Shown here in pieces: positions 6,963 to 18,456 of a stretch of DNA of 59,011 bases. Position 1 is the first letter of the stretch. Each line of letters starts with the position of its first letter. The translations under genes and the position numbers were made by a program. A model generated the notes under the pieces. It saw only the letters and a program-made list of their open reading frames with translations. It was not told where the DNA came from and searched no databases. Origin of the DNA: Solirubrobacteraceae bacterium (GTDB taxonomy: Bacteria; Actinomycetota; Thermoleophilia; Solirubrobacterales; Solirubrobacteraceae); assembly GCA_017882445.1 (NCBI GenBank), contig JADGPK010000014.1:1-59011 (forward strand), in the 5' to 3' direction.

Positions 6963-8076
6963 ATGGCGCACGCGACCGGCTACGTGCTGCTGGAGGACGG
7001 GACCCGCTTCGACGGCGAGGTCTGCGGCGCCGAGGGACACGCGGTCGGCGAGGTGGTGTTCACGACGGGGATGTCCGGCTACCAGGAGTCGATGACCGAC
7101 CCTTCCTTCGCGGGCCAGCTGATCACCTTCACCTATCCCCACATCGGCAACTACGGCGCAAGCGCCCGGTCGATGGAGTCAGGGCGGGTGTGGGCGCGTG
7201 GAGCGATCATGCGCGAGGCCTGCAACCGCGACGATGCCCCCACCGCCGAGCGCGGCTGGCTGGACTGGCTCAGCGACTGCGGCGTGCGGGCGATAAGCGG
7301 CGTCGACACCCGCGCCCTGGTCATGCACATCCGCGAGGCGGGCGCGATGCGCGGCGGTGTTTTCCCGGTCTCGGTCGCGCAGGCGCAGGCGCGCGAGCTG
7401 ATCGAGGCCGAGCCGCCGATGGCCGGCCAGGATCTCGCGGCGCTCGTCAGCCCCAGCGAGGTCAGCCGCCACGGCAGCGGCGATGGCCCGCAGATCGCCG
7501 TCATCGACACCGGGATCAAGGCCTCGATGGTGCGCGAGCTCGTCGCGCGTGGAGCCCGCGTGTCGCTGCACCCGTGTGCGAGCAGCGCCGAGCAGCTGCT
7601 CGCCGAGGACCCCGACGCGGTGTTCCTCGCCAACGGCCCCGGTGACCCGGCCGCGCTCTCCCACATCGTCGAGACGGTCAGGGCGATCGTCGGACGCAAG
7701 CCGGTGTGGGGGATATGCCTCGGCCATCAGCTGCTGTGCCGCGCCGTCGGCCTGGAGACCTTCAAGCTGCCCTTCGGCCACCGCGGCGCCAACCACCCCG
7801 TCCGTGACCTGCAGACCGGCCGCGTGGAGATCACCTCCCAGAATCACGGCTTCGCCGCGCTCGGGCCCGGCGGCGAGCGCACGATCGCGGCCGATGAGCC
7901 CGTGCGCTGGGAAACCGACTTCGGCGCCGCCGCGCTCTCCCATGTGAACCTGTATGACCGCACCGTCGAGGGCCTCGAGCTGCTCGACGTCCCCGGCGGA
8001 ACCGTCCAGTACCACCCCGAGGCCGGACCCGGTCCGCACGACAGCCTCTACCTGTTCGACCGCTTCCTGGAGCGCA

Positions 8077-8090
<14 letters not shown>
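6963..8090 (+). CDS. carA: carbamoyl-phosphate synthase small (glutaminase) chain
   Basis: Hydrolyses glutamine and passes ammonia to CarB. A protein of 375 residues; the N-terminal CPSase small-chain domain occupies about 1-150, then a class I glutamine amidotransferase domain with Cys252 in GICLGHQ and the His/Glu pair in [15 protein letters not shown] at 6963 is 2 bases after the preceding stop. The 3' end overlaps the carB start by 14 bases. Confidence 0.95.
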
Positions 8091-11273
<3,183 letters not shown>

Positions 11274-11277
<4 letters not shown>

Positions 11278-12089
11278 GCCAGGCACCCTTCGGCCGCCGC
11301 CTGCTGAGGGTCACCTCCACGGACGAGCTCGGCGCCTACCGTGTCCTTCGCGTCGCCGACCCGCATGGTCCCAAGCCGCGAGCGGGACAGTTCGCGATGC
11401 TGGCAGCCGCCGAGCACTGGGGTGGAGGACGTGAACAGCGACCGTACCTTCCACGCGCGTTCTCGATCGCCCGCCACAGCGGGGGCGAGGCCCACTTCCT
11501 GCTCGAGGACGTCGGGCCCGGCACCAAGCGGCTCTGCGAGCTTGAGGCGGGAGACCGGCTTTGGGCGCTCGGACCGCTCGGGCGCGGCTTTACCGCTCCG
11601 CCTGAGGATCTCCGGGCGATCCTCGTCGGCGGCGGCGTTGGGATCGCACCGCTCGCGATCCTCCAGGACGCGATTGCAGCGCCGGTCACGGTGCTGCTCG
11701 GCTTTCGCGATCGCGCGCACGCGCAGGGAGCCACACTGCTCGACAGCGCTCGCGTGGCGACCGACGACGGCTCGGTCGGCCACCGCGGCCTGGTCACCGA
11801 GCTGCTGGCGTCGGAGATCGAGCGCGACCCCTGTGCGGTCGTCTATGCGTGCGGACCAGCCGGCATGCTCGAGGGTGTGCGGGCGCTCTGCGCACGAACA
11901 GGCACGCCCGCCCAGCTGGCGCTGGAGGCTGGGATGGCCTGCGGATTCGGAGCGTGCTTCGGGTGCGCCGTTCCCCGGCGCGGTGGCGGCTACCTGCGGG
12001 TGTGCCTGGACGGCCCTGTGTTCGATGCAGGCGAGCTGGAGCGCATCGACGAGCACGCAGGCCTGTCAGAGGTCGGCCAACCCGTATGA
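11274..12089 (+). CDS. pyrK: dihydroorotate dehydrogenase electron-transfer subunit
   Basis: A protein of 271 residues that carries electrons from type 1B dihydroorotate dehydrogenase (PyrD) to NAD+ using FAD and a [2Fe-2S] cluster. It shows a ferredoxin-reductase FAD site (RAFSIA), an NAD-binding GGGVGIAPL, and cluster cysteines in [14 protein letters not shown] plus a later Cys in [13 protein letters not shown] start overlaps the carB stop; the end overlaps pyrD by ATGA. Confidence 0.92.
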
Positions 12090-12997
12090 GCATCCGCTTC
12101 TGCGGCCTGGAGCTCGCGCACCCGATCATCAACGGCTCGGGCACCTTCGACGCGATCGCCGCGTTCAGGGTCTTCGGCGAGGGCCTGCGCGGAGCGTTCC
12201 CGTTCGCCGCCTACGTGTCAAAGACGATCACCCTCGAGCCGCGCGCCGGGAATCCGCCGCCACGCCTGTGGGAGGCTCCCGCGGGGCTGATCAACTCGAT
12301 CGGCCTGCCGAACAAGGGGCTCGGCGACTACCTGCTCGAGGATCTTCCTCTGCTGGCGGACATGAGCACCGACCCGTCCGGCGCGGGCGACTCGCAGGCC
12401 GTTCCGCTGATAACCAACGTGATGGGCTCCAACGCCGAGGAGATCTCGCGACTGCTCGAAGCCTGCGACGAGCGCCCTGAGATCTCAGCGATCGAGCTGA
12501 ACGTGTCGTGTCCGAACGTGCACACGGGCCTGGACATCGGCGCCGACCCCCGCCAGCTCGAGCAGGTCGTTCGCGCCGTGCGGGGACGCACGGGCAAGCC
12601 GCTGATCGTGAAGCTGACGCCGAACACCGCCGACGTCGCCCTCTGCGCGCGGGCCGCACAGGAGGGGGGGGCGGACGCGGTTTCGCTGATCAACACGCTG
12701 CGGGCGATGGCGCTCGCGCCGAACCCGCTCTCGCGCCCGCCCCGGCCATGGCTCGGCGGCGTCACCGGCGGCCTCTCGGGCCCCGCCGTCCGCGCGGTCG
12801 CGCTCGCGCAGGTTGCGGCTGTGGCCGCGCGCGTGGCTATCCCGGTCATCGGCATGGGTGGAGTGCAGAGCGCCGCGCACGCCCGCGAGCTGATCGACGT
12901 CGGAGCGACGCTCGTGGCGGTCGGCACAGCGAGCTTCCTCGACCCGGCGGCCGGAGCGCGGATCGCCGCCGCGCTGCACGCCGGCACAGCCCCCTGA
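12086..12997 (+). CDS. pyrD: dihydroorotate dehydrogenase, catalytic subunit (class 1B)
   Basis: Oxidises dihydroorotate to orotate with FMN. A protein of 303 residues; it starts at the barrel with LAHPIINGSGTFD, then SKTITLEPRAGNPPPR, the NVSCPNVHTG loop containing the class 1 active-site Cys, KLTPN, GGVTGGLSGPAVR and GMGGVQ. Pairing with pyrK supports class 1B. It is the last gene of the operon; orotidine decarboxylase (pyrF), which often follows, is absent here. A 229-base gap separates it from mihF. Confidence 0.94.
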   Translation: MSIRFCGLELAHPIINGSGTFDAIAAFRVFGEGLRGAFPFAAYVSKTITLEPRAGNPPPRLWEAPAGLINSIGLPNKGLGDYLLEDLPLLADMSTDPSGAGDSQAVPLITNVMGSNAEEISRLLEACDERPEISAIELNVSCPNVHTGLDIGADPRQLEQVVRAVRGRTGKPLIVKLTPNTADVALCARAAQEGGADAVSLINTLRAMALAPNPLSRPPRPWLGGVTGGLSGPAVRAVALAQVAAVAARVAIPVIGMGGVQSAAHARELIDVGATLVAVGTASFLDPAAGARIAAALHAGTAP

Positions 12998-13146
12998 CGA
13001 GCGTTCTGAGGCGCATCGGCGGCCGTTGGGGCCCTTTGCGGACGACGGCTGTCGCCTGGGCGCCTCCCAGTGCGTGCGGGACGGTCATTAGCGCAAGCTA
13101 AAAACCCCTGCAAACACGGTTGTGGACCATCCACCAACCTCGATTT

Positions 13147-13167
13147 ACCTCAAGCTCAGGTTGAGGT
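13147..13167. promoter_or_regulatory. inverted repeat upstream of mihF (possible operator)
   Basis: A perfect 7-bp palindrome ACCTCAA / TTGAGGT with a 7-base spacer, ending 23 bases upstream of the putative mihF -35 box. It could be an operator or a weak hairpin after pyrD. Apart from this and the mihF promoter, nothing else is recognised in 12998-13226. Confidence 0.35.
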
Positions 13168-13190
13168 GTAGATGAATTCGCGTCTTTTCC

Positions 13191-13218
13191 TTGATCGCCG
13201 GCCATTGGTGTGTAGACT
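13191..13218 (+). promoter_or_regulatory. mihF promoter, probably leaderless
   Basis: TTGATC (13191-13196) and TAGACT (13213-13218) with a 16-base spacer are the best -35/-10 pair in the gap after pyrD. The -10 ends 8 bases before the mihF ATG, and no Shine-Dalgarno sequence precedes the ATG, so transcription probably starts at or next to the start codon. Confidence 0.55.
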
Positions 13219-13226
13219 CGCCGCCC

Positions 13227-13571
13227 ATGGTGACGGCGACCGGCACGACGTCCTCTAACCCCTCGACGGCTCCCGAGCGGTCTCTCAACCAGAGGATGGA
13301 CGCCCTCGCGAGAGCCAACCAGATCCGTATCCAGCGGGCTCAGCTCAAGCGGGACCTGAAGTCCGGCCGTCGTTCCATCCATTCGCTGCTGCTGCAGCCG
13401 CCCGAGTACGTGGAGACCGCCAAGGTCTTCGACATGCTGCTCGCAGTGCCCAAGTACGGTCGCGTCAAGGTCAACAAGATCCTGGCGCACTGCCGGATCG
13501 CGCCGAGCAAGACGATCGGCGGGCTCTCCGAGCGCCAGCGCTCCGAGCTCATCTCGCTGTTGCATCACTGA
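13227..13571 (+). CDS. mihF: actinobacterial integration host factor MihF
   Basis: A protein of 114 residues. The C-terminal 85 residues carry the S13-like helix-two-turn-helix DNA-binding fold typical of mihF: LLQPPEYVETAKVFDMLLAVPKYGRVKVNKIL followed by the RIAPSKTIGGLSERQR segment. (Motif split here: LLQPPEY, then VPKYGRVKVNKIL.) In mycobacteria and streptomycetes this nucleoid protein is essential or pleiotropic and its gene precedes gmk, as here. ATG at 13227 is chosen over an in-frame start at 13191, which would lie in the -35 box. Confidence 0.92.
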   Translation: MVTATGTTSSNPSTAPERSLNQRMDALARANQIRIQRAQLKRDLKSGRRSIHSLLLQPPEYVETAKVFDMLLAVPKYGRVKVNKILAHCRIAPSKTIGGLSERQRSELISLLHH

Positions 13572-13622
13572 GGCGGCCCCTCGATTCAGCCGGCCGGCGG
13601 TCCCACCGAGCCCGTCACTAGG

Positions 13623-14186
13623 GTGCCGGTGGTGGCACGCGTATTCGTCATCACGGGTCCTTCGGGGGTCGGCAAGGGAACGCTCATCCGCGGCCTGATG
13701 GAGCGGCTGGCGAACCTCGAGCTGTCCGTGTCCGCCACGACGCGAGCGCCGCGCCCGGGGGAGCGCGACGGGGTCGACTACCACTTCCTCACGCGAGAGC
13801 AGTTCGACCGCAGGGTCGCCGACGGCGAGTTCGTCGAGCACGCCGACTACGCCGGACGCAGCTACGGGACGCTGCGCTCCGAGCTCGAGGATCGCGTGCG
13901 GGCCGGCGTGCCAGTGGTCCTCGAGATAGAGGTGCAGGGCGCGCGGCAGGTCCGCGCGGCGATGCCCGAGGCCGTGCAGGTGTTCATCGCCCCGCCGTCG
14001 CTGCAGGCGCTGCGCGCGCGCTTGGTCGGGCGCGGCACCGACGATCAGACCGAGGTCGAGCGGCGACTGCGGGTCGCCGAGCAGGAGCTCGAGGCCCAGC
14101 CGGAGTTCGCGCACGTGGTCGTCAACGACCGCCTCGACGAGGCTCTAGAGCGGCTCGCGGGCATCGTCGCCGAGAACCTCGACTGA
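13623..14186 (+). CDS. gmk: guanylate kinase
   Basis: Phosphorylates GMP to GDP. A protein of 187 residues with P-loop GPSGVGKGT at about 11-19, SATTRAPRPGERDGVDYHF for GMP binding, and EIEVQGARQV. The lid and tail are of normal length. GTG starts are available at 13623, 13629 and 13632; the true one is uncertain by a few residues. It follows mihF by 51 bases and probably shares its transcript. Confidence 0.94.
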   Translation: MPVVARVFVITGPSGVGKGTLIRGLMERLANLELSVSATTRAPRPGERDGVDYHFLTREQFDRRVADGEFVEHADYAGRSYGTLRSELEDRVRAGVPVVLEIEVQGARQVRAAMPEAVQVFIAPPSLQALRARLVGRGTDDQTEVERRLRVAEQELEAQPEFAHVVVNDRLDEALERLAGIVAENLD

Positions 14187-14231
14187 CCCCGCGGCCACGA
14201 CCGCGAGCGAGGGCGCCGCGGCGCGGCCGAC

Positions 14232-14237
14232 TACACT
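14232..14237 (+). promoter_or_regulatory. rpoZ -10 box
   Basis: TACACT lies 31 bases before the rpoZ start. The implied leader of about 24 bases holds an AAGGAAAGG ribosome-binding site, unlike the leaderless arrangement of many neighbours. Confidence 0.4.
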
Positions 14238-14267
14238 CGGTGCTCAACAAGGAAAGGCAAGCCCAAC

Positions 14268-14495
14268 GTGATCTCCCCCCGCATCGATCGTCTGCTCGAG
14301 CAGGTCGACTCCAACTACGCCGGTGTGATCGTCGCAGCCAAGCGTGCGCGCCAGATCAACAGCTACTACCACAACCTCGGCGAGGGCACCTTCGATGAGT
14401 TCCCGCCCCCGATGATCGAAACCGCCTCGAAAAACTACCTCACGATCGCCCTCGAGGAGGTCGCCGGGGGAAAGCTGAAGTACCACTACCGCTAG
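14268..14495 (+). CDS. rpoZ: RNA polymerase omega subunit
   Basis: A 75-residue subunit that helps assemble RNA polymerase around beta prime. It has the family pattern ISPRIDRLLEQVDSNYAGVIVAAKRARQIN (split: IDRLLEQVDSNY, AAKRARQIN) and a C-terminal TIALEEVAGGKL. GTG start with AAGGAAAGG 8-16 bases upstream. The order gmk-rpoZ-coaBC is conserved in many bacteria. Confidence 0.93.
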   Translation: MISPRIDRLLEQVDSNYAGVIVAAKRARQINSYYHNLGEGTFDEFPPPMIETASKNYLTIALEEVAGGKLKYHYR

Positions 14496-14503
14496 GACGC
14501 GCA

Positions 14504-14522
14504 CGGGCCCAAGGATGGCCCG
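14504..14522. terminator. GC-rich hairpin after rpoZ
   Basis: CGGGCC and GGCCCG pair perfectly around a 7-base loop, 9 bases after the rpoZ stop. There is no T-run, so it may slow polymerase or protect the mRNA 3' end rather than terminate by itself. Confidence 0.35.
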
Positions 14523-14574
14523 CGAGTCGCCCGCAAGCGCCCAACCAGCGCTTGTGGGGGGACCGCGCACCCAC

Positions 14575-14580
14575 TAGAAC
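14575..14580 (+). promoter_or_regulatory. -10-like box before coaBC
   Basis: TAGAAC ends 9 bases before the coaBC ATG, with no properly spaced Shine-Dalgarno. This is a candidate leaderless promoter. Confidence 0.35.
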
Positions 14581-14589
14581 CTCAAGGTC

Positions 14590-15870
14590 ATGTCCCGGAT
14601 CCTGCTCGGCGTCAGCGGCGGCATCGCCGCCTATAAGGCGCTCGAGCTCGTGCGGCTGGCGACGGCGGCCGGGCACGCCGTGCGCGTGGTGCAGACGCCG
14701 GCCAGCCGGCGCTTCGTCGGGGAGGCCTCCTTCGCTGCCCTCAGCGGCGCGCCTGTGCTGGTGAGCGAGTTCCAGCGCGACCCCGCGCGCGGGTCCTTCC
14801 CCGACCAGGCCCCCCCGACGCATGAGCCGCTGAGCCACCTGGAGCTCGTGGCCAACGCCGATCTCTACCTGATCGCGCCAGCCTCGGCCAACACGATCGC
14901 CAAGCTCGCCGCCGGCCTGGCCGACAACCTGCTGAGCAGCTGCGCGCTCGCCGCCACCTGTCCCGTGGTGCTCGCGCCGGCGATGAACAGCCACATGTAT
15001 GAGCACCCCGCGACCGTCGCAAACCTCGAGACGCTCATCGCGCGGGGCGTGCACGTCGTCGAGCCGGGGACCGGACGGCTCGCCTCCAGGGGCGAGGAGG
15101 GCGTCGGGCGCCTTGCCGAGCCAGAGCGCCTGCTGGCCGCCTGCGAGGCGGCTCTCGCCGAGCGCACGAGGACCGACGGCGCCGCGACGCCCGACGGGCT
15201 GAAGGGCCTGAGGGTGCTCGTCACCGCGGGGGGGACGCGTGAGCCGATCGACAGCGTGAGGTTCATCGGCAACAGCTCCTCCGGGCGCATGGGCTTCGCC
15301 CTCGCGCAGGCCGCGCGCGAGCGCGGAGCCGAGGTGATGCTGCTGGCGGCCAACGTCGCGTTGCCGACCCCGACAGGAGTAGCCCGCCGCGATGTCGTGA
15401 CCGCCGGCGAGCTGGCGCTGGCGTGCGAGGATGAGTTCCCGCGCTGCGACGTGCTGCTGATGGTCGCCGCGGTCGCCGACTTCGCGCCCGCCTCGCCGCA
15501 GCAGGGCAAGATCAAGAAGTCCGGCCGTGCACGCCTCGAGCTCGTGCTCGAGCCGACCGCGGACGTCCTCGGCGGGCTGGCCGCCCACCGCCGGGACGGC
15601 CAGACGCTGGTGGGCTTCGCAGCGGAGCACGGCGAGCGGGCGCTCGACGCCGCGCGGGGCAAGCTCACGGGCAAGGGCTTGGACGCCGTCGTCGTCAACG
15701 ACATCTCCCGTCGCGACATCGGCTTCGATGTCGAGGCCAACGAGGTCACGATCCTCAGCACGTCCGGCGATCGCTCGCAGATCGAGCACCACCACGTGCC
15801 GCGCGCCGCCAAGAAACAGGTCGCCCACGCGATCCTCGACTCGGTCGAACGCCTGCGCGCAAGCCGATAA
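14590..15870 (+). CDS. coaBC: bifunctional phosphopantothenoylcysteine decarboxylase / phosphopantothenate-cysteine ligase
   Basis: Two consecutive steps of coenzyme A synthesis in one 426-residue protein. Residues 1-185 are the FMN flavoprotein decarboxylase (GVSGGIAAYKALELVR, APASANTIAKLA, APAMNSHMY). Residues about 195-426 are the CTP-dependent ligase (VTAGGTREPIDSVRFIGNSSSGRMG, AAVADF, KIKKS, TLVGFAAE). All signature motifs are present. Its gene order with rpoZ is classical. Confidence 0.95.
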   Translation: MSRILLGVSGGIAAYKALELVRLATAAGHAVRVVQTPASRRFVGEASFAALSGAPVLVSEFQRDPARGSFPDQAPPTHEPLSHLELVANADLYLIAPASANTIAKLAAGLADNLLSSCALAATCPVVLAPAMNSHMYEHPATVANLETLIARGVHVVEPGTGRLASRGEEGVGRLAEPERLLAACEAALAERTRTDGAATPDGLKGLRVLVTAGGTREPIDSVRFIGNSSSGRMGFALAQAARERGAEVMLLAANVALPTPTGVARRDVVTAGELALACEDEFPRCDVLLMVAAVADFAPASPQQGKIKKSGRARLELVLEPTADVLGGLAAHRRDGQTLVGFAAEHGERALDAARGKLTGKGLDAVVVNDISRRDIGFDVEANEVTILSTSGDRSQIEHHHVPRAAKKQVAHAILDSVERLRASR

Positions 15871-15879
15871 AGTGGGTTG

Positions 15880-16248
15880 ATGGAGAGTGTGTACGACGTC
15901 TACCAGCGCGGACGTGAGTTGCTCGATCACGGACACCACCACGCCGCGATAGTCCCGCTGAGCAAAGCGCGGGACATGGAGCCCGACAAGGACTCGATCC
16001 GCGAGGCGCTCGGGCGCGCGCTGTTCCACGCACAGCGCTACGAAGGCGCGGCCGAGGAGTTCCAGGCCGTCGCCTCGAGGACGCCGACGAACGACTACGC
16101 GCTCTTCTGCCTGGGCCGCTCCATGCAGATGCTCGGGCGCCACCGCGAGGCCTGCAAGCCATTGGCGCTCGCCTGCTCGCTGCGGCCCGAGCGCGACGAT
16201 TACCGGCGCTACCGCGATCGTGCTCGCCACGACGCGAAGCGCACCTGA
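15880..16248 (+). CDS. tetratricopeptide-repeat protein
   Basis: A 122-residue helical protein with about three TPR-like units (LDHGHHHAAIVPLSKARDM, ALGRALFHAQRYEGAAEEF, LGRSMQMLGRHREACKPL). TPR proteins mediate protein-protein contact; the partner here is unknown. ATG at 15880 is 9 bases after coaBC, so it is probably co-transcribed with it. No signal peptide, so cytosolic. Confidence 0.85.
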   Translation: MESVYDVYQRGRELLDHGHHHAAIVPLSKARDMEPDKDSIREALGRALFHAQRYEGAAEEFQAVASRTPTNDYALFCLGRSMQMLGRHREACKPLALACSLRPERDDYRRYRDRARHDAKRT

Positions 16249-16299
16249 CAAAGCCACCACCGGCCCCGCCGATGCTATGCTCGAATGACAGCTTTCGTC

Positions 16300-16318
16300 C
16301 CGGTGCTCAAGGTGCCGG
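16300..16318 (+). promoter_or_regulatory. first hairpin of the rimP-nusA leader
   Basis: A 7-bp stem including two G-U pairs around loop TCAAG, sitting 13 bases before the terminator-like hairpin at 16332-16349. TATGCT at 16276-16281 is a possible -10 for this leader, with no clear -35. Confidence 0.4.
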
Positions 16319-16331
16319 AAGTAGTACCGAG

Positions 16332-16356
16332 AGTGGGCGCCCGCCCGCTTTTTTTT
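16332..16356 (+). terminator. intrinsic terminator / attenuator in front of rimP
   Basis: A 7-bp stem (one G-U) with tetraloop GCCC followed by eight T residues is a textbook intrinsic terminator. Only 17 bases separate the T-run from the rimP ATG, and that gap holds the AAGGAG ribosome-binding site, leaving no room for another promoter. Any transcript reaching rimP must read through, so it probably attenuates the operon rather than only ending the TPR gene. Confidence 0.75.
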
Positions 16357-16373
16357 GCGTAAGGAGTGAGTTG

Positions 16374-16802
16374 ATGTCCCCGCTGCAGACAGAAATCGAG
16401 AGGCGTCTCGCCGAGAGCGAGCCCGACATAGAGGTCCTCCTCGCCGAGGTGCTCGGCGGTCGCTGCCTGCGCATCTTCATCGATCACCCAGATGGTGTGA
16501 CGCTCGCGATGTGCGAGCGGGTCACCGTCGCGCTGGACGACCTGAGCGAGCGCTACTCGCTCGAGGTCTCCTCGCCAGGGGGCGAGCGTCCGCTGACCAA
16601 GCCGGACCACTTCCGCCGCTTTGTCGGTCGCCGCGCACGGGTGCGCGCACGCCATCCGCTCCCGATCGGCCATAGGCCGATGCGGAACTTCACAGGAGAG
16701 CTGGTGGGGGCCTCTGAGAAGGAGATCACGTTGGCCGCCGACGAGGGTGTCATCGCGATCCCCTACTCGGAGATTCGTCGTTCGAACCTGATCGAGGAGT
16801 AG
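16374..16802 (+). CDS. rimP: ribosome maturation factor RimP
   Basis: A 142-residue 30S assembly factor with N-terminal alpha/beta domain and C-terminal SH3-like domain. The family motifs LEVSSPGGERPLTKPDHF and a late strand pattern EGVIAIPYSEIRRSNL are present. ATG at 16374 follows AAGGAG by 8 bases. An in-frame extension back to 16272 would translate the hairpin leader and is rejected. It precedes nusA by 8 bases, the near-universal order. Confidence 0.92.
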   Translation: MSPLQTEIERRLAESEPDIEVLLAEVLGGRCLRIFIDHPDGVTLAMCERVTVALDDLSERYSLEVSSPGGERPLTKPDHFRRFVGRRARVRARHPLPIGHRPMRNFTGELVGASEKEITLAADEGVIAIPYSEIRRSNLIEE

Positions 16803-16810
16803 AGGAAGCC

Positions 16811-18148
16811 ATGTCACGCGAAATCCTTGAGGCCATGCACGCGCTGGCGCGCGAGAAGGGAATCGAGCCCGAGAAGCTGATGCTCGCGCTCGAGGACGCG
16901 CTGCTGTCCGCCTATAAGAAGCAGCCCGACTCGGCCAAGTACGCACGCGTCGAGATGGACCGCGAGACCGCTGACTTTCGCGTGATCGAGCTGATCATCC
17001 CCGAACGCCTGGAGGCGCACCTGATCGTGGAGACGATCGACGAGGAAACGACGGTCGACCCCGAGACGGGGGAGATGCGCGAACCCGAGGAACCGGAAAT
17101 CGACCCCAAGAAGTTCGCCGAATACCGCGATCAGATCGACGAGCGCGACGTGACACCCGACGACTTCGGCCGGATCGCCGCGCAGACGGCCAAGCAGGTC
17201 ATCCTGCAGCGCATCCGCGAGGCCGAGCGGGACATGATGTACGAGGAGTACCGCGACCGGGTCGGCGAGCTGGTCACCGGCATCGTCCAGCAGTCGGACT
17301 CGCGTTACACGCTCGTGCAGCTGCGTGAACGCGTGGAGGCGCTGCTGCCCAAGTCCGAGCAGGTCGAGGGAGAGCGCTACGACCACTCCCAGCGGATCAA
17401 GGCGGTCATCAAGGAGGTCTCACCCTCGACGAAGGGCCCCGCGATCATCGTCTCCAGGCGCGATCCGGAGCTGATCAAGAAGCTCTTCGAGCTGGAGGTC
17501 CCCGAGATCGCCGACGGACTGGTGGAGATCGCCAACGTCGCCCGTGAGCCCGGCTACCGCTCCAAGATCGCGGTCATCTCGCACACCGACGGCGTCGACC
17601 CGGTCGGTGCGTGCGTAGGGCCGCGCGGCTCGCGCGTGCGCATGGTCGTCTCGGAGCTGCGCGGTGAGAAGATCGACATCATCCCCTTCAACGACGAGCC
17701 CGCGCGGTTCGTCGCCAAGGCCCTCTCGCCGGCACGTGTGCGCGAGGTGCTCGTCGACGACGAGGCCAAGCAGGCGACCGTGATCGTTCCCGACGACCAG
17801 CTCTCGCTGGCGATCGGACGCGAGGGCCAGAACGCGAGGCTGGCGGCGCGTCTGACCGGCTGGCGCGTGGACATCCGCTCGGAGACCGAGTTCGCCGCCG
17901 AGGAGGCCGAGCACGGCTACGAGGAGGAGGAGGTGCAGGGCCGCTGCTCGGCGGTCCTCTCCAACGGCCGGCGCTGTCCGAACGCCGCGCTTCCCGGCTC
18001 GCGCTACTGCGGGCTGGACGGCCACCAGGCGCTCGCCCACATCGCCAGCGACAACGTGGGCGATCTGGAGTCGGAGTCCGGCGCGAGCGCCGAACTCTCC
18101 GCGAGCGAGGCTCCGCTCGAGGCCGCCGCCGAGGAGCAGGCGACATAG
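16811..18148 (+). CDS. nusA: transcription factor NusA with C-terminal zinc-knuckle-like tail
   Basis: Controls pausing, termination and antitermination by RNA polymerase. A protein of 445 residues: N-terminal polymerase-binding domain to about 130, S1 domain about 135-200, KH1 and KH2 about 200-370 with GPRGSRVRMV and IGREGQNARLAARLTGW. Unusually, the tail holds C379-x9-C389-x10-C400-x4-H405 in a context of the form GRRC-PNAALPGSRYC, the pattern of a small zinc knuckle found in assorted bacterial proteins. This is followed by about 40 acidic, Ser/Ala-rich residues. The acidic repeats of enterobacterial NusA are absent. ATG at 16811. Confidence 0.95.
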   Translation: MSREILEAMHALAREKGIEPEKLMLALEDALLSAYKKQPDSAKYARVEMDRETADFRVIELIIPERLEAHLIVETIDEETTVDPETGEMREPEEPEIDPKKFAEYRDQIDERDVTPDDFGRIAAQTAKQVILQRIREAERDMMYEEYRDRVGELVTGIVQQSDSRYTLVQLRERVEALLPKSEQVEGERYDHSQRIKAVIKEVSPSTKGPAIIVSRRDPELIKKLFELEVPEIADGLVEIANVAREPGYRSKIAVISHTDGVDPVGACVGPRGSRVRMVVSELRGEKIDIIPFNDEPARFVAKALSPARVREVLVDDEAKQATVIVPDDQLSLAIGREGQNARLAARLTGWRVDIRSETEFAAEEAEHGYEEEEVQGRCSAVLSNGRRCPNAALPGSRYCGLDGHQALAHIASDNVGDLESESGASAELSASEAPLEAAAEEQAT

Positions 18149-18456
18149 GCGCCCGACCCGGTCTTGCGGTCCAGGTTCCCCCGCGTCGGCGCTGCGTCGG
18201 CTGCGGGCGGATCGCCCCAAAGCTCGAGCTCGTGCGTATCGCGATCGCCCGCGACGGCGACGGTCGGCGCGCCCGCGCGGTGTGCGACCACGACAGCAGG
18301 ATGGGCGGCCGCGGCGCCTATCTGTGCCGCGCGACCGACTCCGAGCTGCCCGCCGCGGACTGCCTGGCCCGGGCGACGCAGCGCGGCGGGATCGCCCGCG
18401 CGCTTCGCACGGCTGTGACGCTCGACCCCAAGCTCGTAGAATCCGTCAGTCGATGA
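18145..18456 (+). CDS. ylxR: YlxR-family RNA-binding protein (start unclear)
   Basis: A small nucleic-acid-binding protein in the conserved slot between nusA and infB. The core reads RRRCVGCGRIAPKLELVRI, then GGRGAYLC, matching the YlxR/DUF448 fold including its CVGC motif. The stop overlaps the infB ATG. There is no ATG, GTG or TTG in frame before the conserved core; the first GTG (18232) would delete RRCVGCGR. I place the start at ATA 18145, 8 bases after GAGGAG, as a provisional choice. A frameshift from nusA or a sequence error are alternatives. Confidence 0.75.
   Translation: MGARPGLAVQVPPRRRCVGCGRIAPKLELVRIAIARDGDGRRARAVCDHDSRMGGRGAYLCRATDSELPAADCLARATQRGGIARALRTAVTLDPKLVESVSR

Noticed and set aside
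16272-16373. In-frame extension of rimP upstream
   Set aside because: It would translate both leader hairpins and the T-run; ATG 16374 has an ideal AAGGAG.
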